From Anaerocolumna sp. AGMB13020 (GTDB lineage: Bacteria; Bacillota; Clostridia; Lachnospirales; Lachnospiraceae), in the NCBI RefSeq assembly GCF_033100115.1, contig NZ_CP136910.1:1-64000 (forward strand): 64,000 bases of DNA, read 5' to 3'. The notes beneath the pieces were generated by a model. The model was given only the letters and a program-made list of their open reading frames with translations, was not told where the DNA came from and did no database searches. A program made the translations under genes and the position numbers. Positions within the stretch are counted from its first letter, which is position 1. The number at the start of each line of letters is the position of its first letter. Below are positions 41,664 to 49,753 of this stretch, one piece after another.

Positions 41664-43202
41664 ATGGGAAATTATGCGGACAGCTTAACCTATAATTATC
41701 TTGGAGCGGATGCTCCACCGACCAGAGAAGAACGAATTGGTGCCTGTCATGCTTTTTGTGGTTCCTGCGGACAATTATCCGGAGGTATAAAATCTGGCTG
41801 TGCACAGCTGCAAAACAGAAAATTCTCTCAGAGCGGAGGGTGCCAATTAATCCTTGCCGTGGGTATCGTCAGCAGCTTTACAAATGTAGTTATGATAGTT
41901 CATTCTCCGCTGGGATGCTGCTCTGGCTTTGTTGGCAGCGGCGGACTTAGAAAAACCATGAGGGCTTCTAAGGGTAAACCAAGTGAAGATTTCATATGGC
42001 TCCATACCAATATGGATGAGCTGGATGTTGTCCAGGGTGGTATCGATAAATTAAGAAAAGCGGTGCTTTATGCAGAAAGTGAATATCATCCCGATGCAAT
42101 CGTTATAGCCAACGGATGTGTTCCGGGAATTATCGGCGACAATATCGATTCTCTTGTAACGGAACTAAAGGACCGTACTGCAGCTAAAATTGTTCCTGTT
42201 CATTGTGAGGGCTTTAAGAGTAAGTATGTAGCTTCTGGTTATGACTCCGCTTATCATGGGGTACTAAAACATCTGATCGATCCTCCTGCCAAGGAAAACA
42301 GCGCAATCCCAGGAGCAGATGATATAAGAGATATCAAGGACAAATACCGTATCAGCCGAACCGTCAACATCTTTAATGTTGGCTCCAATTCCAATGGGGA
42401 TGAGGTTGAACTGTCAAGATTATTAAGTGCAATCGGGCTGATTCCAAAGGTTCTGCCCCTTCATGCAACGATAGATGATCTTGCGCATATTGGTGAAGCT
42501 GCCTTGAATGTAAGTATCTGTGCAACCCATGACGACTATCTTTTAGGGCATTTAAAGGAACGTTTTGGAACAGATTATTTAATCGATACCCTGCCTATAG
42601 GTATACGAAATACCAATCAATGGCTGAGAAAGATTGCTGAATATTTTCATTTGGAAGAAGAAGCAGAGAAATTGATTGCTTTTGAAACTGCAGAATTAAA
42701 GAAAGCCCTGGAACCATTAAAGGCATCTCTTACCGGCAAGAAGATCTTTGTTGGCGGAGGTGAGACCCGTATCCTTACAACAGCTGAATTCTTCCGTTCT
42801 CTGGGTATGGAGCTGGTGGGTGTGAAAGCTCATAATGTGGACCGTTTTGTAGAAGATATCCTGGAGGATATGGAAGATCTCGAACTGTTAGTAGAGGTGG
42901 GAGCAGGACAGCCGGCAGAAGAGTTGAATTTATTGAAGAAATTAAAACCAGATTTGTACGTAGGGCATCTAAATGCAAATGGATGGGTGAGCAAGCTTGG
43001 CATCCCGAACTTCCCGCTCTTTGGTCAGACACTTAATTATATGGGGTATTCAGGTGCTTTCGAATTAGCCAGAAAAGCAGCAAAGATTCTTAAAAACACC
43101 AATTTTGTAAAGAATGTCTCTGCCAATGTGTCCTTGCCCCTGGCAGAAAGCTGGTATGCAAAAGATCCACGAGAAAATATAAAGGAAGCAGTAAATTATT
43201 AA
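41664..43202 (+). CDS. Nitrogenase-like component 1, NifD-type catalytic subunit
   Basis: NifD homologue, 512 residues. P-cluster ligands correspond to C60, C85 and C152, the last in ANGCVPGIIGDNIDSL, with the NifD-like IVPVHCEGF (C181 region) after it. The cofactor cysteine of NifD (275) aligns with C286 in ALNVSICATHDDYLLG. The cofactor histidine (442) has no counterpart in IPNFPLFGQTLNYMGYSG. Residues 28-46 add C28, C32, C35 and C46 (CHAFCGSC and on), an extra metal-binding motif. The ATG at 41664 has AGGAAG 7 bases upstream; an in-frame ATG at 41631 lacks one. No nifH, nifB, nifE or nifN is in the window. Confidence 0.88.
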   Translation: MGNYADSLTYNYLGADAPPTREERIGACHAFCGSCGQLSGGIKSGCAQLQNRKFSQSGGCQLILAVGIVSSFTNVVMIVHSPLGCCSGFVGSGGLRKTMRASKGKPSEDFIWLHTNMDELDVVQGGIDKLRKAVLYAESEYHPDAIVIANGCVPGIIGDNIDSLVTELKDRTAAKIVPVHCEGFKSKYVASGYDSAYHGVLKHLIDPPAKENSAIPGADDIRDIKDKYRISRTVNIFNVGSNSNGDEVELSRLLSAIGLIPKVLPLHATIDDLAHIGEAALNVSICATHDDYLLGHLKERFGTDYLIDTLPIGIRNTNQWLRKIAEYFHLEEEAEKLIAFETAELKKALEPLKASLTGKKIFVGGGETRILTTAEFFRSLGMELVGVKAHNVDRFVEDILEDMEDLELLVEVGAGQPAEELNLLKKLKPDLYVGHLNANGWVSKLGIPNFPLFGQTLNYMGYSGAFELARKAAKILKNTNFVKNVSANVSLPLAESWYAKDPRENIKEAVNY

Positions 43203-43217
43203 ACAGGGGGAAGTAGA

Positions 43218-44186
43218 ATGAGCAGAATTGTAGAAAATCTGACAGATCTGATAGGAGATACACCAATATTAAAACCGCTGGCATTTTCAAAACTGGCGAA
43301 AATAGCAGATGCCAATCTGCTATTGAAACTGGAATATTTTAATCCCTTAGGCAGCGTAAAGGACCGTATTGCTTATTCCATGATTGCCGATGCAGAGGAA
43401 AAAGGTCTGCTTCATAAAGATTCTGTGCTGATTGAACCCTCCAGCGGTAATACCGGTGTAGGCCTGGCCTTTGTTGCAGCAGCAAAGGGCTATAAACTCA
43501 TAATTACTATGCCTGATACTATGAGTATTGAACGCCGGACACTTTTAACGGCACTGGGTGCCAATCTGGTACTGACACCGGGAAGTCTCGGTATGAAGGG
43601 AGCCATAAGAAAAGCAGAGGAACTTCATATACAGACACCTGGTAGTATCATATTGCAGCAGTTTGATAATCCTTCGAATCCTAAAATACATAAGCTTACA
43701 ACAGGACCGGAAATATGGGAGGCAACCGGTGGTAAAATTGATATTCTGGTAGCAGGTGTCGGTACCGGTGGAACCGTAACCGGAACAGGTGCTTACCTGA
43801 AAGAAAAGAATCCGGATATAAAAATCATTGCAGTAGAACCGGATGCATCACCGGTCCTCTCCGGTGGTAATCCAAATCCCCATAAAATACAGGGTATTGG
43901 TGCAGGGTTCGTACCCTCTGTTCTGGATACAAAGATTATCGATGAAATCTACCGGGTAAAAAATGAGGAGGCTATCGATACTGCGAGGGCACTTGCAAAA
44001 GAAGAGGGGCTTTTGGTTGGTATATCCTCGGGAGCCGCAGCCTTTGCCGCAGCTTTTGTTGCAAAAAGACCGGAAAATGCAGGGAAGACAGTTCTTGCTA
44101 TTCTGCCGGATACCGGTGAAAGATATCTTTCCACGGAACTGTTTCATACGGTACCTGAGGAGAAAAGCCGTATTTGGTATAAATAA
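43218..44186 (+). CDS. cysK: Cysteine synthase (O-acetylserine sulfhydrylase)
   Basis: PLP enzyme that joins sulfide to O-acetylserine to form cysteine, 322 residues. The PLP lysine is K48 in NPLGSVKDR, the substrate loop is [11 protein letters not shown], the phosphate-binding glycines are [12 protein letters not shown], and [11 protein letters not shown] and [11 protein letters not shown] complete the family pattern. AGGGGGAAG lies before the ATG, 15 bases after the NifD-like gene. Tight linkage to a reductase and an importer suggests it captures sulfide released there. Confidence 0.95.
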   Translation: MSRIVENLTDLIGDTPILKPLAFSKLAKIADANLLLKLEYFNPLGSVKDRIAYSMIADAEEKGLLHKDSVLIEPSSGNTGVGLAFVAAAKGYKLIITMPDTMSIERRTLLTALGANLVLTPGSLGMKGAIRKAEELHIQTPGSIILQQFDNPSNPKIHKLTTGPEIWEATGGKIDILVAGVGTGGTVTGTGAYLKEKNPDIKIIAVEPDASPVLSGGNPNPHKIQGIGAGFVPSVLDTKIIDEIYRVKNEEAIDTARALAKEEGLLVGISSGAAAFAAAFVAKRPENAGKTVLAILPDTGERYLSTELFHTVPEEKSRIWYK

Positions 44187-44210
44187 GAATAGAAAGTTGA
44201 AGTGGACTTT

Positions 44211-44564
44211 ATGAAATATCGAATTGCAATCGGGACGAAGGATGGAAGCAATATAACAGAGCATTTTGGAGGATGCAGCCGTTTTCAGATTCTTGAGATC
44301 AATCAGGAGGATGATAGTATTAATTTTATGGAGGACCGAGTTACCGGTCATCAGGAATCCTGCGGAGTTCATCAGGAGGTAGTTATCAGAGAGAAGATAG
44401 AGGCCTTAAAGGATTGTCAGCTGGTACTGGTTAAGCAAATCGGGGTTCAATCGGAAAAGCTGCTGATACATTACGGAATCGTACCTCTGCAGAATGAAGG
44501 TGCAATCAATCAGGCTCTTAAAAAAATTATCAGCTTCTATAAAAAACATCAGTTTTATAGGTAA
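44211..44564 (+). CDS. NifX/NifB C-terminal-type cofactor-binding protein
   Basis: Dinitrogenase iron-molybdenum-cofactor family protein (NifX, NafY and NifB C-terminal domain), 117 residues. The conserved core is NITEHFGGCSRFQILEI, followed by HQESCGVHQEVVIREKIEALKDCQLVLVKQIGVQSEKLL; Cys and His residues could hold an iron-sulfur cluster. Such proteins carry cofactor precursors to NifDK-type enzymes, so its presence supports a complex cofactor in the neighbouring reductase. ATG 44211 is preferred; GTG 44202 is also in frame. Confidence 0.87.
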   Translation: MKYRIAIGTKDGSNITEHFGGCSRFQILEINQEDDSINFMEDRVTGHQESCGVHQEVVIREKIEALKDCQLVLVKQIGVQSEKLLIHYGIVPLQNEGAINQALKKIISFYKKHQFYR

Positions 44565-44639
44565 AAGAGGAGGGGCTTCACCTATAATCAGATACAATAA
44601 TACTTAAAGATATGCAGAATCATATTATTGGAGGAAATT

Positions 44640-45668
44640 ATGTCAGACGAGTTACAGGAAGTAAATGTAATAACTCCGGACTTAGAACTATCAGAAAAGA
44701 ATTATGCCGAGAATAAAATACAATTTGATTATCGAACAGTGATACCAGGCGTTGGTCTGCTGATTGCACTGATTACAGAAGTAGCTGTACCAAATCATAA
44801 AGAAGCAAAATACAGCGATTTAACAAATCTAAGAAGCGTACTTTTGGTTGCTCTGGTCATATCATTGGCCTTTTTGCTGCTCTCGTTGTTTTTTGCCAGA
44901 CTCCGTGAAAAATATTCTTCTCAGGGATGGTTTATCGGTGGGATCGGGATTTTTGTAACAATCTTAAATCTGGTAACGGTTAAGACACATTTACTGCCTC
45001 AATTATACTTTCCAAGCTTAAGCAGAGTTTTTAATGTGTATATAGAGGATAGGGAATTTTTATTAACCTGTATTACAAGTTCCTTCTCCTTATTGGTAGA
45101 GGGTTTGCTGGTGGGAACCATATTAGGTGTGATTACAGGAATATTGGTAGGTTGGAGCAAGGGGTGGAATTATTGGATTTACCCTATCATCCGTATTTTG
45201 GGACCGATTCCGTCCTCCACCTGGATTCCCCTTGCACTTATAGTATTCCCTGGTCCAAGGTGGGCAGCTGTATTTCTTATTGCGTTCGGTGTATGGTTTC
45301 AAATAACCATATTAACTAGTTCCGGTATACAAGCTACTAAAAAATCCTATTTTGAAGTATCATCAACTTTAGGAGCCAGTAATTTTCAGAATTTGATCCA
45401 TATTGCTATTCCGGATGCCCTGCCCTCAATCTTTTTAGGTTTCTTTAATGCAACCTGCAGTTCCTTTGTTGCATTAATGGCAGCTGAAATGATGGGAGTC
45501 AAATCAGGTCTTGGCTGGTATATCAACTGGCAGAAGGAAATGATTGCTTATCCAAATGTATATGCCGGTCTGATTCTGATAGCAGGTTTTTGCTATCTGT
45601 TTATCACTCTTCAGTTTAAGGTAAGGGATAAATTGCTGAAATGGCAGAAGGGAGTAATTAAATGGTAA
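44640..45668 (+). CDS. ABC importer permease, TauC/SsuC type
   Basis: Membrane subunit of a sulfonate/nitrate/taurine-family ABC importer, 342 residues. The C-terminal domain (about 140-335) has six helices and the EAA-loop region SSTLGASNFQNLIHIAIPDALPSIF. An N-terminal extension of about 30 polar residues plus three hydrophobic segments (about 30-120) is longer than in SsuC, giving extra membrane spans. GGAGG lies before the ATG at 44640. It overlaps the ATPase gene by 7 bases, so the two are coupled. Confidence 0.9.
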   Translation: MSDELQEVNVITPDLELSEKNYAENKIQFDYRTVIPGVGLLIALITEVAVPNHKEAKYSDLTNLRSVLLVALVISLAFLLLSLFFARLREKYSSQGWFIGGIGIFVTILNLVTVKTHLLPQLYFPSLSRVFNVYIEDREFLLTCITSSFSLLVEGLLVGTILGVITGILVGWSKGWNYWIYPIIRILGPIPSSTWIPLALIVFPGPRWAAVFLIAFGVWFQITILTSSGIQATKKSYFEVSSTLGASNFQNLIHIAIPDALPSIFLGFFNATCSSFVALMAAEMMGVKSGLGWYINWQKEMIAYPNVYAGLILIAGFCYLFITLQFKVRDKLLKWQKGVIKW

Positions 45669-46480
45669 CAGAAAGCAGTGCTGAAAAACAAACCGGAAAC
45701 ATTAAGGCAGTAAATATATCCAAAGAGTTTATAAACACTGATGGAGATAGAACCGTTGCTCTTAAAAATTTGGATACGGAAATAAAACCAGGAGAATTCG
45801 TGTGTCTTATTGGACCATCCGGCTGTGGAAAATCAACCTTTCTAAGATTGGTGGCCGGGCTTAATCCGCCGACGGAAGGAGAAATCTATCTGGACGGTAA
45901 GCCTATTAACGGACCCGGTTATGAACGAGGACTGGTATTTCAGGATCCAACGCTTTTTCCCTGGCTTACTATCTATGATAATGTGGCATATGGTTTGAAG
46001 ATAAGAGGTGTTTACAAGGAACAGAAAGAGGAGGTGTCAGAATTTATCCGTCTGGTGGGGCTTAAAGGCTTTGAGAAGTCCTATCCCCATCAATTGTCGG
46101 GAGGAATGGCACAACGTGCCAGCCTTGCAAGAGCATTGGTGAACCATCCAAAGGTATTGTTGTTAGATGAGCCCTTAGGAGCTCTGGATGCCTTTACCAG
46201 AATGAATATGCAGGATGAAATCCTTCGGATTTGGAAAGAGCGTGGCACTACCATGCTGATGGTAACCCATGATGTAGACGAAGCCATTTATTTAAGTGAC
46301 CGTGTTTTTGTTATGACACCCAGACCTGCAAAAGTAGAGGAGATAATCAATGTGGAGATCGGCAGGAATGAAACCTATGGAAGACAGAGAAACAGCGCGG
46401 ATTTCTTGAATTTCCGTTCCAGAATTCTGCAGATACTTGATTTTACAGGGAAAGTACAGACACCGGAGTTCTATTTATAG
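45662..46480 (+). CDS. ABC importer ATPase, TauB/SsuB type
   Basis: ATP-binding subunit of the same importer, 272 residues. Walker A is GPSGCGKST (51-59), the Q-loop is in VFQDPTLFPWLT, the ABC signature is LSGGMAQR (145-152), Walker B LLLDEPLGALD (about 167-177) and the switch His in MVTHDVDEA. The sequence fits the nitrate/sulfonate/taurine subgroup. It overlaps the permease gene and precedes a small frame and the binding-protein gene. Confidence 0.95.
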   Translation: MVTESSAEKQTGNIKAVNISKEFINTDGDRTVALKNLDTEIKPGEFVCLIGPSGCGKSTFLRLVAGLNPPTEGEIYLDGKPINGPGYERGLVFQDPTLFPWLTIYDNVAYGLKIRGVYKEQKEEVSEFIRLVGLKGFEKSYPHQLSGGMAQRASLARALVNHPKVLLLDEPLGALDAFTRMNMQDEILRIWKERGTTMLMVTHDVDEAIYLSDRVFVMTPRPAKVEEIINVEIGRNETYGRQRNSADFLNFRSRILQILDFTGKVQTPEFYL

Positions 46481-46531
46481 ATAAATACATACCGGATATA
46501 TACGAACTTCCGTTAAGGAGATTCATCAGAA

Positions 46532-46684
46532 ATGTATTTCAGGCAAACTGTTCTGGATTCTGATGAAGTGTTCTGCCAAATGTCTAAGTTGAGCTGTAAA
46601 AAAGTTATAGCTGATAGGATTTTGATAGAATCCACCATAAAATTTAGCAATGAAAATGAAGATGTGAAGAAAAGTATCAACTAG
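46532..46684 (+). CDS. Small hypothetical protein in the nitrogenase-like cluster
   Basis: 50-codon frame opening MYFRQTVLDSDEVFCQMSK, with AAGGAG 11 bases upstream of its ATG and a stop 30 bases before the binding-protein gene. It contains two cysteines (C15 and C22) and a Lys/Glu-rich end. I recognise no family. Its position between ABC ATPase and binding-protein genes on the same strand, and the ribosome-binding site, argue for a real gene, but chance is possible. Confidence 0.4.
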   Translation: MYFRQTVLDSDEVFCQMSKLSCKKVIADRILIESTIKFSNENEDVKKSIN

Positions 46685-46714
46685 GGAAAACTAATTGTAT
46701 GACGGAGGAATTTT

Positions 46715-47902
46715 ATGAAAAAGAATGAAAAGGCAAGGATACTTGTAAGTCTTTTATTGGTTACTGTTTTGGTGCTTACCGGGTGCTCCGGAGGAACGAA
46801 GAATAAAGAAACTGAGAGTACAGTGGTAACTACTACCGAGACCGCTACAGAAACCCCTACTCCAACAGCAGCTACGGAAAGTACTTCAGAAACACCCACA
46901 ACAGAAGCAGTTAGTACAGCAGCTGGTGAAGAATTAGAAGATGGAGTTATAAAAATTCTTTATGGCGCAGGACTTTGCGGAATTCCCATCCACATTGCCA
47001 AACAGCTTCAGTTCTTTGAAGCGGAAGGTCTAAAAGAAGGAGTTGACTACACCTATGTGACATCCAGTACCAGCGGTGTGGAAATGCTTTCTACCAAACA
47101 GGCAGATGTTTCCTTTGGTCTGGTAGCAGCCATGTTAGCTCCTCTTGACAATGGACTGGAGGCAAAAACGGTACTTGGTGTGCATACAGGCTGTATACAG
47201 CTTCTTGCAGGAAATGATTCCGGCATTACAAGCCTGGAAGAGTTAAAGGGAAAAAGAATCGGTGTTGAAAATCTTGCAACCTCACCTCACATTGTTGCCC
47301 AAAGAGCCCTGGCAAGTGTAGGCATTGGCTCTACCGGCAGTAATATGGAAGTGGAATTCGTAGTATTTCCCAAGGCTGACCTTCCGGTTGCGCTGAAAGA
47401 AGGGAAAGTAGATGCGATTGCAATCGGTGATCCGCAGGCTTCCATTTTAGTAAGTGATGGTGACGGTGTGTCAATCTTTAACTCTGCTACCTCTGAGCTC
47501 TTAAAGGATGAGTATTGCTGTTCTTTATGGGCAAGAAATGAAACAATAGAAAAACTTCCTAAGAAACTTGCCAAAGTAGTAACTGCAATACAAAAAGCCT
47601 CCCTCTGGATTGATCAGAACAAAGATCTTGCTGCTGAAATTCAGCTGGATAACGAATGGTTGGTAGGAGATCTGGCGGTTGATCAGAAAACCCTTGCCGA
47701 TTACAAGTACCTGCCATCTGTCAGCGGAGTGGAAGCGGCCCTTAGCAGAAATATTTTGGATATGAAAGAGCTTGGTTTGATTCGTAAGGATACGGATGCA
47801 GATACTTTGGCTAAGAACAGTTTTATCAGACTGGAAGGTGTGGAAGATGTAATTTCTGGTACCATAGAAGCCCCCATTGATCCTGCCTCACAGCTGAAGT
47901 AA
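46715..47902 (+). CDS. ABC importer substrate-binding lipoprotein, TauA/SsuA type
   Basis: Extracellular lipoprotein of the importer, 395 residues. The signal peptide ends in lipobox VLTGC with lipidated C24. A Thr/Glu/Ser-rich linker (about 28-73) ties it to the membrane. The NMT1/SsuA-like domain has GAGLCGIPIHIAKQLQFFEAEGL, TSSTSGVEMLSTKQADVSFG and LKGKRIGVENLATSPHIVAQRAL. Ligands of this family include sulfonates, taurine, nitrate and pyrimidine precursors; the ligand is unknown. GGAGG precedes the ATG. Confidence 0.92.
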   Translation: MKKNEKARILVSLLLVTVLVLTGCSGGTKNKETESTVVTTTETATETPTPTAATESTSETPTTEAVSTAAGEELEDGVIKILYGAGLCGIPIHIAKQLQFFEAEGLKEGVDYTYVTSSTSGVEMLSTKQADVSFGLVAAMLAPLDNGLEAKTVLGVHTGCIQLLAGNDSGITSLEELKGKRIGVENLATSPHIVAQRALASVGIGSTGSNMEVEFVVFPKADLPVALKEGKVDAIAIGDPQASILVSDGDGVSIFNSATSELLKDEYCCSLWARNETIEKLPKKLAKVVTAIQKASLWIDQNKDLAAEIQLDNEWLVGDLAVDQKTLADYKYLPSVSGVEAALSRNILDMKELGLIRKDTDADTLAKNSFIRLEGVEDVISGTIEAPIDPASQLK

Positions 47903-47999
47903 TACACAGTCCTAGGGCTTTGCAGTTAAAAAAATAAAAAAATTGAAACGATGAAATAAGTGAATAGAAAAGCCTTTCACTTCTTATTATTTGTGGCAG

Positions 48000-48021
48000 T
48001 ATCCCAGGCAAGCCTGGGATA
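48000..48021. promoter_or_regulatory. Perfect 22-bp palindrome upstream of the DUF4418 gene
   Basis: Arms TATCCCAGGC (48000-48009) and GCCTGGGATA (48012-48021) around a central AA, 17 bases before the DUF4418 ATG. The two-base centre is too small for an RNA hairpin loop and suits a dimeric repressor. No regulator gene is adjacent. Confidence 0.65.
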
Positions 48022-48038
48022 TGTAATGAGGAAAAATT

Positions 48039-48446
48039 ATGAAAAATCGTATTATTACAGCTATCATACTGGGGATATCGGGATTGCTGTTTATAACAGG
48101 TCCCCGTTTTATCTTTAAAGTCTGCTCATCCGAAGAGATGGTTATGAATTGCCACTGGACGGTACAGGCAGAAATAGGAATAGGTATTCTGTTAATAGTA
48201 TCGGGAGTGCTTTATCTGTATGCTGCCGCCTTCAATACAAGACTATTCTTATTATTGCAATCAGCAGCTATTTATATAATAGGTATTATAATACCGGCAG
48301 TACTGATCGGGGGGTGCAAGAATAAGGATATGGCTTGCCAAAGCCTTACTTTCCCGGCACTTTATTTAACAGCAGCATTAAGTCTTATTTATGTCACTGG
48401 ATCAATCCTATATCTGCTTGGAGAAATCAGGAAAAGTCGCGGATAA
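48039..48446 (+). CDS. DUF4418 membrane protein
   Basis: Membrane protein of 135 residues with four hydrophobic segments (about 5-22, 45-62, 70-90, 105-125). Predicted extracellular loops carry the family's conserved polar residues: C29, then CHW at 38-40, and C93 and C100 (GGCKNKDMACQ). These Cys/His/Met residues look suited to metal or thiol binding. GAGGA precedes the ATG. It is followed by FtsX-type permease and ATPase genes, a pairing often seen for DUF4418. The function is unknown. Confidence 0.8.
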   Translation: MKNRIITAIILGISGLLFITGPRFIFKVCSSEEMVMNCHWTVQAEIGIGILLIVSGVLYLYAAAFNTRLFLLLQSAAIYIIGIIIPAVLIGGCKNKDMACQSLTFPALYLTAALSLIYVTGSILYLLGEIRKSRG

Positions 48447-48517
48447 GCTAAACCGTGTAGCAGGTGAAATGAGCTTGAAATAGAAAATTAATTACGAGAT
48501 TGCAAAGGGTATATAAT

Positions 48518-49753
48518 ATGAAGAGAAAATCAAAGGGTAATATCCGCGGAAACCTCCGCTATAGCCATATCCTCCTACAAAACTTAAAAAGGAAAATCAA
48601 CAGAACCATATTGTTGTCTTCCATCTTTTTTATCATGATATTTACCATCTTCTTATCTGCCAATATACTCTATAGCATGAAAGAAGGACTTAACAGCACC
48701 GTGAACCGTATCGGTGCTGATATCCTTCTGGTACCGGAGGATTACATAAGTTCTGTAAAAGATGCACTTTTTCTGGGGCAGCCAAGTACGATTTATTTCG
48801 ATAGATCTCTGGAACAAAAGGCCGCAAAGGCGGAAGGCGTAGAAAAGGTGAGTTCCCAGCTGTTTCTTGCTACCATTTATAACAGTCCATGCTGTGATGA
48901 GGCAATACAGATGATTGCTTACAATCCGGCTACCGACTTTTTGGTGCAGCCCTGGATATCCAAACAGTTAGACCGTAACCTTCCCGATGGTGAAATCGTT
49001 GTTGGTAGTAAGCTATCCTACAAAAAGGGAGATACTGCAACTTTTTTCGGCCGTGATTTCAAAGTGGCCGGAAAATTAAAAGAAACCGGTATGGGTTATG
49101 ATAACAGTGTATTCTTAAATTTCAATACTGCCCAGGTACTTCTTAAGGAATCCATTGTTAAAAATTATCTTGCAGTTGGAAATAGAGAAAATGTAATTTC
49201 GCTGATAACAATAAAGATAAACAAAGATGCCGAAGCTGATAAGGTTGCTGCCGGATTACAAAAAATATACAAAGAGGATGGTGTCAGCGTTCAGACCTCC
49301 GGAAAGCTCGTGGAAGGAATTGCAGGGACTTTAAACAGCTTTACCACCTATTTTGTTGTATTTGGCCTCCTTTTAATATCCTTTACGGTTCTTTCACTGA
49401 TTGGTATTTTTTCCCTTTCTATGAATGAGAGAAAAAGAGAATATGGTATCATTCAGAGCTTGGGCGGAAGTAAAGGTAAAATACTCCGGATAATTATCGG
49501 TGAGGCTGCGGCAGTTGGAACCATTGGAAGTGTAGCTGCAAGTATAATTGCTTCTCTGATAGTAAGTCTGTTTCATAATTTCATTTCTCAGAAGCTAAAG
49601 CTCCCATACCTAAGTCCCGGTATTACTGGATTATTGGGATTAACTCTGTTAGCTATTCTGCTATCTGTACTGACCGGAGTAATTGCAGCCGGCATCAGTG
49701 CGATTTCTCTATACAGAATGGAAACCTATACACTGATAAGGGAGAATGAATAA
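48518..49753 (+). CDS. FtsX-like ABC permease
   Basis: MacB/FtsX-type permease, 411 residues. One helix near residue 30-50 is followed by a large extracellular domain (about 55-275) and three C-terminal helices (about 280-305, 330-360, 375-400), the last group forming the FtsX domain with GIFSLSMNERKREYGIIQSLGGSKGKI. The outer domain includes IYNSPCCDEAIQMIAYNPATDF with adjacent cysteines, which with the DUF4418 cysteines hints at a thiol or metal ligand. ATG 48518 has AAAGGG upstream; a TTG 18 bases earlier is less likely. It overlaps the ATPase gene by one base. Confidence 0.87.
   Translation: MKRKSKGNIRGNLRYSHILLQNLKRKINRTILLSSIFFIMIFTIFLSANILYSMKEGLNSTVNRIGADILLVPEDYISSVKDALFLGQPSTIYFDRSLEQKAAKAEGVEKVSSQLFLATIYNSPCCDEAIQMIAYNPATDFLVQPWISKQLDRNLPDGEIVVGSKLSYKKGDTATFFGRDFKVAGKLKETGMGYDNSVFLNFNTAQVLLKESIVKNYLAVGNRENVISLITIKINKDAEADKVAAGLQKIYKEDGVSVQTSGKLVEGIAGTLNSFTTYFVVFGLLLISFTVLSLIGIFSLSMNERKREYGIIQSLGGSKGKILRIIIGEAAAVGTIGSVAASIIASLIVSLFHNFISQKLKLPYLSPGITGLLGLTLLAILLSVLTGVIAAGISAISLYRMETYTLIRENE

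Noticed and set aside
40176..43202. True nitrogenase for nitrogen fixation
   Set aside because: The cofactor histidine is missing, nifH/B/E/N are absent nearby, and the neighbours are sulfur genes (yezD, cysK, SsuABC-type importer).
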